A stretch of DNA of 13,462 bases from Proteobacteria bacterium UBA3588 (GCA_002376325.1 DFMR01000153.1:9406-22867), one strand, 5' to 3'. Positions 1 through 5,602 are shown, numbered from the stretch's first letter. Made by a program: numbers and translations. Notes: a model not told the origin generated them from the letters alone.

Positions 1-353
1 TGGATGTAGATGTAGCGGCGCATGGTATCGACATGGCCGAGGCGGTTGAACCCCGGTTCGGTGCCGCTCAGCCACAGGATGCGCGTCAGGATCCAGTCCC
101 GCTCGGGAAAGCGTTCGCGCAGCTGGGGCGTATACCGCTCGCCGGTCGGCCGCCGTCCGACGAACACGGTATCGGCCGGGCAGCCGGCACCGATCTTGGC
201 CCGGATCACGTGAGCGCCGCGCGGCGTGCAGCCGCTGCCGTTGATCTCGCCGGGACCATTGGCCGCGGTGGAGACGGCCACGTCCATCACCGCCGGCCCC
301 TCGTCGAACAGGCGCAGCCGCTGCTCCGCAAGGCTTATCTCAATCCGCAGCAT
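1..353 (-). CDS. L,D-transpeptidase (YkuD-type), 5' part only; continues past the left edge
   Basis: The reading frame starts at an ATG whose first base is 353 and stays open to base 1, giving 117 complete codons. L,D-transpeptidases cross-link peptidoglycan (3-3 links) or attach proteins to it in the periplasm. The visible part holds the family's N-terminal features: a beta-rich start with LRLFDEG, then VSTAANGPGE (about residues 27-36), SGCTPRG (40-46), VFVGRRPTGE (63-72), DWILTRILWLSG (86-97) and DTMRRYIYI at the edge. In this family the last motif is directly followed by the HGT and SHGCIR catalytic segments, which should lie just outside the window. The start is supported by GAGGAG four bases upstream. 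The gene overlaps the 3' end of the CYTH gene by 14 nt, so translation is probably coupled. No signal peptide is visible at this start. The truncation is only the window edge. The family call is firm; the substrate is unknown. Confidence 0.88.
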   Translation of the reverse strand, partial: MLRIEISLAEQRLRLFDEGPAVMDVAVSTAANGPGEINGSGCTPRGAHVIRAKIGAGCPADTVFVGRRPTGERYTPQLRERFPERDWILTRILWLSGTEPGFNRLGHVDTMRRYIYI

Positions 354-834
354 TGCGCTCCTCGGCGCTCCAGGCACGGTAGGGATGGTCCACCAGGCAG
401 ACGTTGTAATAGCGCGGCTGATGCGACACCTCGCGTCCGGCCCAGGGCGGCAGCTCCAGCACGTCGTCCTCGCGCGCCAGCTCTACCTCGGCCACCACCA
501 GACCGGCGTTGTCCCCCTCGAACACGTCGATCTCCCAGACACGGCCGCCGTGGTACACGTGGTAGCGGGTCTTCTCCACCAGCGGCTGCGGGCACAGGGT
601 AGCGAGCATCTCCTGGGCGTCGGCCAGCGGGATGGCGTATTCGTACTCCTGCCGTAGTATCCCCAGCGTCGCGCTCTTGACGTTGAGCCGTGCCTCGTCG
701 CCCTCGATGCGCACCCGCACCGACGCCTGTTTGGAGCCCACCAGATAGCCCTGCCGGTAGGGCGTGCCGCCGTCCGCCGCGGCCCGCCACTGGTCGTTCA
801 GGAGCAAAAATTTGCGTTCGATCTCGGTACCCAT
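340..834 (-). CDS. CYTH-domain protein (tripolyphosphatase / triphosphate tunnel metalloenzyme type)
   Basis: This is a 164-residue single-domain CYTH protein. The diagnostic ExExK motif is at the very N-terminus (E4, E6, K8 in TEIERKFLL). It is followed by the charged beta-strand residues of the triphosphate tunnel: RQGYL (about 27-31), VRVRIEG (38-44), LNVKS (49-53), EYEY (62-65), VEKTRY (86-91), WEIDVFEG (98-105) and AEVEL (114-118). Short bacterial proteins of this kind hydrolyse inorganic tripolyphosphate or other triphosphates using divalent metal; class IV adenylate cyclases share the fold. I cannot tell the substrate from sequence. I chose the ATG at 834 because the ExExK motif must lie near the N-terminus and GAGGAG sits just upstream; a longer frame starting at 873 adds an unconserved stretch. 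The TGA overlaps the start of the downstream L,D-transpeptidase gene by 14 nt, suggesting one transcript. No other domain, such as CHAD, is attached. Confidence 0.9.
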   Translation of the reverse strand: MGTEIERKFLLLNDQWRAAADGGTPYRQGYLVGSKQASVRVRIEGDEARLNVKSATLGILRQEYEYAIPLADAQEMLATLCPQPLVEKTRYHVYHGGRVWEIDVFEGDNAGLVVAEVELAREDDVLELPPWAGREVSHQPRYYNVCLVDHPYRAWSAEERNAAD

Positions 835-1227
835 AGTCTCCTCGCATTGCAGCCCCGATCGTAGGCCATACACCCGCTATTGTGTATGCTTTGGCGCCGC
901 AACAATACCCCAATGAGACGATATCCATGCGGAAAGCGGCAGCGGCCGCCGGACATATTACCGCCAATAGTGCCGCCTGGGCCCGCCATCGAGTGGCGCG
1001 TAGCGTCCTGCCTGCGCCCACGGACTACGGCAGGATTAACGCACCAAAACAGATGTCCCGGACATTAGAACAGCTGGGCACAAGCGGGTATACTCGCGCT
1101 CATGGTCGGTACGACCACCCAAATGGGCAAGCCCACTTGTTTGCCTGACAACGGCCCCTTGGGCGACAGCGTAGCGCTGGTCACGGATTGATTACGATAG
1201 GAGTTCCGGCTGATCGGGTGAGGATGC
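835..1227. other. 393-bp divergent spacer without a convincing gene
   Basis: This spacer separates the minus-strand CYTH/L,D-transpeptidase pair from the plus-strand cyclase. It holds the 867-888 inverted repeat, a TATACT -10-like hexamer at 1089-1094 on the plus strand with only a poor -35, and a near-palindrome at 1120-1139 (CAAATGGGC/GCCCACTTG, one mismatch, 2-bp centre). A small hairpin GGTCG/CGACC spans 1104-1116. An open frame at 882-1148 has no ribosome-binding site and an unconvincing composition, so I do not call it. Confidence 0.5.
867..888. repeat. Perfect 7-bp inverted repeat upstream of the CYTH gene (possible operator)
   Basis: CATACAC (867-873) and GTGTATG (882-888) are exact inverted repeats separated by 8 bases. 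The dyad lies 33-54 bp upstream of the CYTH start codon, where a promoter for the minus-strand pair would be expected. The 22-bp span fits a dimeric regulator site. The regulator is unknown, and the site could be chance. Confidence 0.35.
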
Positions 1228-2115
1228 ATGGCGAGACATATTTCATATAATATTTTTCGTATCCTGCAAGATCTCGACGACGGCGTGTTGCGCCACACCA
1301 TATGGATGAAAAATGTGCATCGTGCCCTGGTGTGCGACGCCGGCAGCATCAACCAGGACGATATCGACACGCAAGCGCATCATCGCTGCGAATTCGGCAA
1401 GTGGTACGACCGCGTGGATCAGGCTGAACTGCTCAACGAACCGTCGTTCGCGCGCATCGGGGAGTTGCACCGGAACATGCATCTCGCAACGGGCATTCTG
1501 CTGCGGCAGCGCCAAACGGGCGGCGACGCCGTGATCGCGGACTACGATCAGTTCATTAACGGTGCGATCGACTTCAAGATGGAAGTCCGCCACCTGCAAT
1601 TCAAACTTATGAAGGAGGTCTGCGCCGTCGATCATTTGACCGGGGCGTGGAACCGCCAGACCATGTACTACAAACTGGATGAGGAATACGAACGCTTCCT
1701 GCGCGCCCGCACCCCATGCTGTGTGACCATGATCGACATCGATCATTTCAAGAACGTAAACGACACCCACGGACACCCAGCCGGCGACCGTGTGTTGCAA
1801 TCCGTGTGTACCCTGCTCAAATCCTCTTTGCGCCGTTACGACACCGTCTTCCGCTACGGCGGAGAGGAGTTCCTCATCTGCTTGCCGGACAGCGACATCA
1901 AGCAAACGACGAAGATGCTGGAGCGACTGCGTTCAGCGCTGGAGACGATGCCCTTCGAGCTGGACGACGGTACCGTCTTGACCATCACGGCCTCCTTCGG
2001 TGTAGCGAAAATGGATGAGGAAAAGAGTCTCGACGAGCTTATCGAACAGGCCGACCGTGCCCTGCTCTGCGCCAAGGCCGAAGGCCGCAACCGCGTTTGC
2101 GTATGGAACGCCTGA
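1228..2115 (+). CDS. dgcZ: Zinc-sensing diguanylate cyclase, CZB-GGDEF architecture (DgcZ/YdeH-like)
   Basis: This 295-residue protein has the same size and layout as E. coli DgcZ (296 aa). The N-terminal CZB zinc-binding domain (about 10-125) shows the HRCEFGKWY signature. Its presumed zinc ligands are H23, C54, H81 and H85, matching the H/C/H/H set of DgcZ. The GGDEF domain (about 132-295) has DHLTGAWNR at 135-143, MIDIDHFKNVND, the active-site GGEEF at 211-215, and an RxxD inhibitory-site motif (R202-D205) five residues before it. It should condense two GTP into cyclic-di-GMP; in DgcZ, zinc bound to CZB lowers activity. No membrane segment or signal peptide is seen, so it should be cytoplasmic. 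The ATG at 1228 has GAGG four bases upstream. The 3' end overlaps the cupin gene by 13 nt. Family and architecture are firm. The symbol marks the closest match, and strict orthology is inferred. Confidence 0.9.
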   Translation: MARHISYNIFRILQDLDDGVLRHTIWMKNVHRALVCDAGSINQDDIDTQAHHRCEFGKWYDRVDQAELLNEPSFARIGELHRNMHLATGILLRQRQTGGDAVIADYDQFINGAIDFKMEVRHLQFKLMKEVCAVDHLTGAWNRQTMYYKLDEEYERFLRARTPCCVTMIDIDHFKNVNDTHGHPAGDRVLQSVCTLLKSSLRRYDTVFRYGGEEFLICLPDSDIKQTTKMLERLRSALETMPFELDDGTVLTITASFGVAKMDEEKSLDELIEQADRALLCAKAEGRNRVCVWNA

Positions 2116-2480
2116 CCCGCTACGCCGACTGTGCGCCTTACCTGACCAGGGACGGCTCCGAGATCAGGGAGCTGATGCATCCGGACCACCACGGCAATCG
2201 CAACCAGAGCCTGGCCGAGGCGACCATCGCGCCGGGCGCCATCACCCGCCTGCACCGCCACCGTCACAGCGAGGAGATCTACCACGTCACCGCCGGACGG
2301 GGATTGATGCAGCTCGGCGACGAGGAGTTTGCTATCGAAGCGGGCGACACCGTCTGCATCCCACCCGGCACGCCGCACGCCGTCTGCAACACCGGCGACG
2401 AACTGCTGCGTATCCTCTGTTGCTGCGCGCCACGCTATACGCATGAGGATACCGAGCTGCTCGATCAGCACGCGACGTAA
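2103..2480 (+). CDS. Small single-domain cupin, metal-binding, coupled to the diguanylate cyclase
   Basis: This 125-residue protein fits both cupin consensus motifs exactly. Motif 1, G(x5)HxH(x4)E(x6)G, spans G45 to G65 with H51, H53 and E58. Motif 2, G(x5)PxG(x2)H(x3)N, spans G81 to N96 with H92. H51, H53, E58 and H92 form the usual metal site. Small cupins of this kind include epimerases, dioxygenases and ligand-binding proteins, so a specific reaction cannot be stated. A run of three cysteines (106-108) near the C-terminus is unusual. The ATG at 2103 lies inside the last codons of the cyclase gene (13-nt overlap, different frame) and has no good Shine-Dalgarno, so expression probably depends on translational coupling. 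A TTG two codons upstream is an alternative start. The fold is certain; the function is not known. Confidence 0.88.
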   Translation: MERLTRYADCAPYLTRDGSEIRELMHPDHHGNRNQSLAEATIAPGAITRLHRHRHSEEIYHVTAGRGLMQLGDEEFAIEAGDTVCIPPGTPHAVCNTGDELLRILCCCAPRYTHEDTELLDQHAT

Positions 2481-2567
2481 CACGCCATAGAATACGCATC
2501 ACTCAAAGCGCCAGCGCCGCGATGGTCTGGGCTTAGGAACACCTGACAAAGGCATCTCCCTTTCGCC

Positions 2568-3413
2568 GTGAAAAGATTCGTCTTCACATTATTGCTCATC
2601 GCACAGCCGGTACTCGCGTCCGCATTGCCCCGGCCGGACCATGTGGTGATCGTCGTCGAAGAGAACCGGGCCTTCCACCAGATCATCGGCAGCGCCGAAG
2701 CGCCCTACCTCAACCAACTGGCCGGCCGCGGCATGCTGTTCACTAATTCTCACGCCGTCGCCCACCCCAGCCAGCCCAACTACCTGGCCCTGTTCGCCGG
2801 CACCACCTACGGCATCGACAGCGACATCTGCCCGCTGGAACTGCGCGGTCCCAACCTTGCGGAGGACCTGATCAAACATGCTCTGAACTTTGCGGTCTAT
2901 TCGGAAGGACTGCCCGCCGCTGGCGCCCGGGGTTGCGGCTATGGCGACTATCGACGCAAACACAACCCGGCGGCCAACTGGAGCGACCTGGCCGCCGCGA
3001 ACCTGCCGTTCGGCGCGTTTCCCCAGGATTTTTCCCGGCTGCCCACGGTGTCCTGGGTGATACCGGACCTGCAACACGACATGCACGACGGCACCATCGC
3101 CCAGGGCGACGCATGGCTGAAACAGCACCTGGCCGCCTACACGGATTGGGCCGAGCACCACAACAGCCTGCTGATCATCACCTGGGACGAGGACGACCGC
3201 TGGTCGGGTAACCATATCGCCACCCTGTTTGTCGGCCAGCCGGTCCGGCGCGGCGGCAGCGCACAGCGCATCGATCACTACGATGTGCTGCGTACCGTTG
3301 AGGCGATGTATGGCCTGACGTTGTTGAACAACTCCGCCCGGGCACACACGATTGAGGGAGTGTGGGTCGAGAAAAACCATCGCTCTCGTCAAGACGCAAA
3401 AAACGCCAAGTGA
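2568..3413 (+). CDS. Secreted phosphoesterase (acid phosphatase / phospholipase C superfamily)
   Basis: This is a 281-residue exported protein. Residues 1-19 look like a Sec signal peptide: K2 and R3, a hydrophobic core FVFTLLLIA, and ASA before the likely cleavage site. The mature part carries the phosphoesterase-family pattern: VVIVVEENRAF (27-37, metal-ligand EEN), the HPSQPNY substrate/nucleophile region (66-72), a DLQHDMHDG loop (167-175), WDEDD (206-210), NH (215-216) and DHYD (236-239). The family hydrolyses phosphomono- or phosphodiesters in the periplasm or outside the cell; the substrate here is unknown. The start is a GTG with a weak ribosome-binding site, chosen because it gives a proper signal peptide. 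The last dozen codons lie within a dispersed repeat (see 3383-3458), so the tail HRSRQDAKNAK is probably not ancestral. The gene is 87 bp after the cupin gene. Confidence 0.82.
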   Translation: MKRFVFTLLLIAQPVLASALPRPDHVVIVVEENRAFHQIIGSAEAPYLNQLAGRGMLFTNSHAVAHPSQPNYLALFAGTTYGIDSDICPLELRGPNLAEDLIKHALNFAVYSEGLPAAGARGCGYGDYRRKHNPAANWSDLAAANLPFGAFPQDFSRLPTVSWVIPDLQHDMHDGTIAQGDAWLKQHLAAYTDWAEHHNSLLIITWDEDDRWSGNHIATLFVGQPVRRGGSAQRIDHYDVLRTVEAMYGLTLLNNSARAHTIEGVWVEKNHRSRQDAKNAK

Positions 3414-3458
3414 ACACCGGAATCCACACTCTTCACCGGCTTGGCATCTTGACGAGAG
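3383..3458. repeat. Inverted pair of dispersed repeats at the phosphoesterase 3' end (possible terminator)
   Basis: CTCTCGTCAAGACGC (3383-3397) and GCATCTTGACGAGAG (3444-3458) pair 14 of 15 bases as inverted repeats, with further CCAAG/CTTGG complementarity (3406-3410 and 3440-3444). The left arm lies inside the phosphoesterase coding sequence and supplies its last residues and stop. Both arms match the CTCTCGCC-AGACGCC unit found at 6253, 6306 and 6363, so this is an insertion of a dispersed element pair. There is no T-run after the stem, so intrinsic termination is only a guess. Confidence 0.75.
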
Positions 3459-3556
3459 AAGTCCCTTCTGGTGCTCACAAATTCTGCCGACGAGCCATAA
3501 AACCGCAATACCAACACGACAAGAGGCGTGATAAAGGCTGACGCTCAGCATTTTAG

Positions 3557-3590
3557 CCCCCTCTCACTCAGGGAGAGGGCGGGGTAAGGG
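3557..3590. repeat. CCCTCTC/GAGAGGG dispersed-type repeat
   Basis: CCCTCTC (3559-3565) and GAGAGGG (3573-3579) are a perfect inverted repeat with a 7-base loop, followed by CGGGGTAAGGGG. The unit resembles a widespread proteobacterial intergenic element of the CCCTCTCCCTGAGGGAGAGGG type. That similarity is from memory; only one copy is seen in this window. Confidence 0.6.
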
Positions 3591-3665
3591 GTCAATACAA
3601 TCGTTCCAACTCCTCACCCGGTTCATCTACCCACATGGAATAAATCCCTGAGGGCAAGGAAACGT

Positions 3666-3671
3666 TATAAT
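3666..3671 (+). promoter_or_regulatory. Candidate -10 element of the dusC promoter
   Basis: A perfect TATAAT lies 55 bp before the dusC start codon. No good -35 is found at 16-18 bp spacing and there is no TGn extension, so activity may depend on an activator, or the hexamer may be fortuitous. Confidence 0.45.
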
Positions 3672-3726
3672 CCGCTTCTGCGATAAACTGACGCAACCAC
3701 AGACAACAGTAATCCGAAAACACCCC

Positions 3727-4662
3727 ATGCGCATCCTCCTCGCCCCCATGGAAGGCGTCATCGACGCCCCGATGCGCCGACTATTGACCGCCATCGGCGG
3801 CTATGATGCCTGCGTCACCGAATTCCTGCGCCTCAGCGACGGCGAACTCCCCGAACGCACCTACCACAAGCACTGTCCCGAACTGGCCCAAGGCAGTCGA
3901 ACCTCCGGCGGTACGCCAGTGATCCTGCAGCTGCTCGGCAGCGAGCCGGAACTGCTTGCTGTCAGTGCGGCGCGAGCAGTGTCGCTCGGCGCCACCGCCA
4001 TCGACCTCAACTTCGGCTGCCCTTCCCGCTTCGTCAACCGCAAACAGGGCGGCGCGGCGTTATTGAAGGCGCCGCAACGCATGGCGCAGATCGTCGCCGT
4101 CGTGCGCACTGCGCTACCCGCAAAGATCCCCGTCTCCGCCAAGATGCGCCTCGGTTACGACACCCCCGACCGCGCCGCCGATATCGCCCTCGCCCTGGAA
4201 CAGGCCGGCGCCGATTTCATCACCGTCCACGCCCGCACCCGTGACGACGGCTACCGCGCACCTGCCCGCTGGGAGCAGCTGCGGCCGATCCGCGAGGCGT
4301 TGAAGATTCCGCTCATCGCCAACGGCGACATCAACAGCGTCGAGGATTGGCTACGCTGCCATGAGATCAGCGGCTGCGAGCATCTCATGCTGGGGCGTGG
4401 GGCGTTGATGCAACCGGACCTTGCGCTGCAATTACGTGCGTGGCATCAGGGCGATGCAATCGAGGCCATGCAGTGGCGCGATATCCAGCCTCTCCTGCCT
4501 CGCCTGTTGGAACACTACACTCCTGGGACACGGGGACTCAGCGCCCGCCTCAAGCAGTGGCTGGGGATGTTGCGGCATCGGCATACGGGAGCCGACGAGG
4601 CATTCTTGGATATCCGTCCCCTGCGGGATCTGGACAGCATACTGGCGGCGTTGACTGCCTGA
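3727..4662 (+). CDS. dusC: tRNA-dihydrouridine(16) synthase
   Basis: This 311-residue flavoenzyme reduces a uridine in the tRNA D-loop to dihydrouridine, using FMN and NADPH in the cytoplasm. The N-terminal MRILLAPMEGV is the FMN-binding start of the Dus barrel. The catalytic cysteine is C98 in NFGCPSRFVN, the same position as in E. coli DusC (315 aa). Other conserved segments are VILQLLGSEP (65-74), GGAALL (108-113), VSAKMRLGYD, ITVHARTRDDGYR and LIANGDI, plus the FMN-phosphate loop MLGRGAL. The C-terminal helical domain has KQWLGMLR, typical of DusC. Overall similarity runs along the whole E. coli DusC sequence rather than DusA or DusB, hence subfamily C and U16 specificity (known for the family, inferred here). 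The ATG at 3727 has only a weak ribosome-binding site, but homology begins exactly there. The gene appears monocistronic, with spacers on both sides. Confidence 0.93.
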   Translation: MRILLAPMEGVIDAPMRRLLTAIGGYDACVTEFLRLSDGELPERTYHKHCPELAQGSRTSGGTPVILQLLGSEPELLAVSAARAVSLGATAIDLNFGCPSRFVNRKQGGAALLKAPQRMAQIVAVVRTALPAKIPVSAKMRLGYDTPDRAADIALALEQAGADFITVHARTRDDGYRAPARWEQLRPIREALKIPLIANGDINSVEDWLRCHEISGCEHLMLGRGALMQPDLALQLRAWHQGDAIEAMQWRDIQPLLPRLLEHYTPGTRGLSARLKQWLGMLRHRHTGADEAFLDIRPLRDLDSILAALTA

Positions 4663-4793
4663 TAGCTATCAACCGTCGGCCGTATCTACGGCAGAAAAAG
4701 GTAAAAAGGTGACGGATTGTTTTTGCCGCAAACGGAAATGAATTAGTGTGCGCGGAGACGGCGAAAGGCATTCCAGGCAGTGCCCTATTGGCA
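4663..4793. other. Spacer downstream of dusC
   Basis: This is the first part of a 362-bp gene-free stretch. It contains a perfect small inverted repeat GCCGTA/TACGGC (4679-4692, 2-base centre) 17 bp after the dusC stop, followed by A-rich rather than T-rich DNA. It is therefore not a standard plus-strand terminator. No open frame is supported. Confidence 0.4.
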
Positions 4794-4821
4794 TTGACAA
4801 ACAACTGTATAAGCGTACAGT
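4794..4821 (+). promoter_or_regulatory. Sigma70-type promoter upstream of the leader and XRE gene
   Basis: A perfect -35 TTGACA (4794-4799) and a -10 TACAGT (4816-4821) are separated by 16 bp. The expected start of transcription is around 4828, giving a 5' leader of roughly 197 nt before the XRE start at 5025. The -10 is embedded in the LexA box. Confidence 0.7.
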
Positions 4822-4822
4822 A
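4803..4822. promoter_or_regulatory. LexA-binding SOS box
   Basis: CTGT (4805-4808), eight bases, then ACAG (4817-4820) match the core CTGT-N8-ACAG of the gammaproteobacterial LexA site. Over the 20-bp E. coli consensus, 15 positions agree by eye. The half-sites ACTGTA/TACAGT are perfect inverted repeats. The site overlaps the -10 hexamer, the classical position for LexA repression, so DNA damage should de-repress this promoter. Confidence 0.75.
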
Positions 4823-4827
4823 TGCCT

Positions 4828-5024
4828 CATAAGGCACCGCGCGGGGGTGCAGCAACACCCGCCGCACGGCTAACCCCAAGTCCTCGCTCATAGAACTTGG
4901 GGCTGCTCGCGAGTATATCAATTTCGCCGGAATAGTCAGCCCGGCGTTCCCGATATTCCCCCGGCGGCCCAGGTTCGTTACCCGGGCCGTCCGTCTCATG
5001 CGGCCCCGTACATGGAGGTAACGC
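4828..5024 (+). promoter_or_regulatory. Hairpin-rich 5' leader (possible cis-regulatory RNA or small RNA)
   Basis: Downstream of the SOS promoter the transcript would fold into at least four stems. Stem 1 is GCGGGGGTG (4841-4849) with CACCC and CCGC (4856-4865, one bulged base). Stem 2 is CCCCAAGT (4874-4881) with ACTTGGGG (4895-4902). Stem 3 is CGCCGG (4925-4930) with CCGGCG (4941-4946). Stem 4 is CGGCCC (4965-4970) with GGGCCG (4984-4989), plus an inner GG/CC. A seven-codon frame (4998-5021) ends inside the XRE ribosome-binding site. I do not recognise a known riboswitch class. The four stems are seen directly; a regulatory role or a separate small RNA is inference. Confidence 0.5.
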
Positions 5025-5354
5025 ATGAACCGTTCAACGTCGCAACACCCCCTCTCCGCCCGCCAACGCCTCGCCGCCAACCTGCGCCTGCGCCGCCTGC
5101 TGCTCGGCTGGTCGCAAGAGGCCCTGGCCGCACAAGCCGGTCTGGACCGCTCCTACATCGGCGAACTGGAAAGAGCCCAACGCAACATCAGTCTCGATGC
5201 GCTGGAGAAACTGGCGCAGGCTTTCGGCGGCGAGATATCCGATCTGCTGGTCGATCTGGAACCGTCCCATCTTGGCGAACGCCTGATCGAACAGGTGCGG
5301 CGGACGATTGCCAATCGCAATTGCGTGCGGGAGGAAACGGCGATTTATGCGTGA
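5025..5354 (+). CDS. XRE-family helix-turn-helix transcriptional regulator
   Basis: This 109-residue protein is mostly one Cro/CI-type DNA-binding domain. LAANLRLRRLLLGWSQ (16-31) forms helix 1, and the HTH proper spans about 30-49 (SQEALAAQAGL, DRSYIGELER). RNISLDALEKLAQAF (53-67) completes the five-helix fold. The remainder (about 75-109) is a short charged tail without a recognisable ligand or protease domain. It resembles stand-alone regulators and R-M controller proteins, but no methylase or nuclease gene is adjacent. The ATG at 5025 has an optimal GGAGGT at 5014-5019. The gene sits behind a LexA-boxed promoter and a structured leader, so damage induction is inferred. No prophage genes accompany it, which is odd for an SOS-linked XRE protein. 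The target is unknown. Confidence 0.85.
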   Translation: MNRSTSQHPLSARQRLAANLRLRRLLLGWSQEALAAQAGLDRSYIGELERAQRNISLDALEKLAQAFGGEISDLLVDLEPSHLGERLIEQVRRTIANRNCVREETAIYA

Positions 5355-5374
5355 CGGGACGACGCGCACAATTC

Positions 5375-5395
5375 ATCGCGGCGCCGCCGCTCCTG
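5375..5395. repeat. Degenerate half-copy of the REP-like palindrome
   Basis: The 21 bases starting ATCGCGGC and ending GCTCCTG align with the right arm of the 7791-7842 palindrome at about 15 of 21 positions. It lies 20 bp after the XRE stop. The mate arm is absent. Confidence 0.35.
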
Positions 5396-5496
5396 ATCCT
5401 ATCCCACGCCTAAATCAACCCGCAGGAAGCATACAGTTGAACTACTATTGGGAACATGGTTTTGTCATTTTCCTACCGTACAGGGGAGGCAACCGG

Positions 5497-5524
5497 ACCG
5501 AGCCGAACAAACTAACCGAGCCGA
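5497..5524. repeat. Two direct copies of ACCGAGCCGA upstream of the zinc-ribbon gene
   Basis: ACCGAGCCGA occurs at 5497-5506 and 5515-5524, 18 bp from start to start. The second copy overlaps a GCCGA/TCGGC inverted repeat (5520-5537). The pair lies just upstream of the candidate promoter at 5549-5576, so it could bind an activator. This is inference from position only. Confidence 0.35.
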
Positions 5525-5548
5525 TAAAAGTGTCGGCGCAGTTTACCA

Positions 5549-5576
5549 GTGACATCAGGCACTGCAGCATTATCCT
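5549..5576 (+). promoter_or_regulatory. Candidate promoter of the zinc-ribbon gene
   Basis: GTGACA (5549-5554, five of six matches to TTGACA) and TATCCT (5571-5576) are spaced by 16 bp. Transcription would begin about 20 bp before the ATG at 5603. A CAGTG/CACTG inverted repeat (5547-5564) overlaps the -35 and spacer. Confidence 0.4.
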
Positions 5577-5602
5577 TAGTGCCGCATTTACAGGGGGTTG
5601 CC

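Larger units (their letters stand above)
3414..3726. other. 313-bp repeat-bearing spacer before dusC
   Basis: No gene is apparent here. The spacer contains the right arm of the 3383-3458 repeat pair, a second repeat family at 3557-3590, and near its end an AT-richer stretch with a consensus -10 hexamer at 3666-3671. Nothing else recognisable is present. Confidence 0.6.

Noticed and set aside
882..1148. 88-codon plus-strand open frame in the first spacer
   Set aside because: No ribosome-binding site before its ATG, alanine/arginine-rich composition without recognisable motif, and it overlaps the likely promoter region of both flanking operons.
4679..4692. GCCGTA/TACGGC inverted repeat as the dusC terminator
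   Set aside because: It is followed by A-rich rather than T-rich sequence and the two-base centre is too tight, so it does not fit an intrinsic terminator on the plus strand.
4822..4893. Short open frame starting within the LexA box, considered as an SOS-induced toxin peptide
   Set aside because: Its ATG lies upstream of the expected transcription start and has no ribosome-binding site; the translated 23 residues (MPHKAPRGGA onward) are not hydrophobic as in TisB-like toxins.
5012..5413. 133-codon frame overlapping the XRE gene
   Set aside because: It is an out-of-frame shadow rich in P, R and A; the XRE frame has the perfectly placed GGAGGT and an intact HTH.
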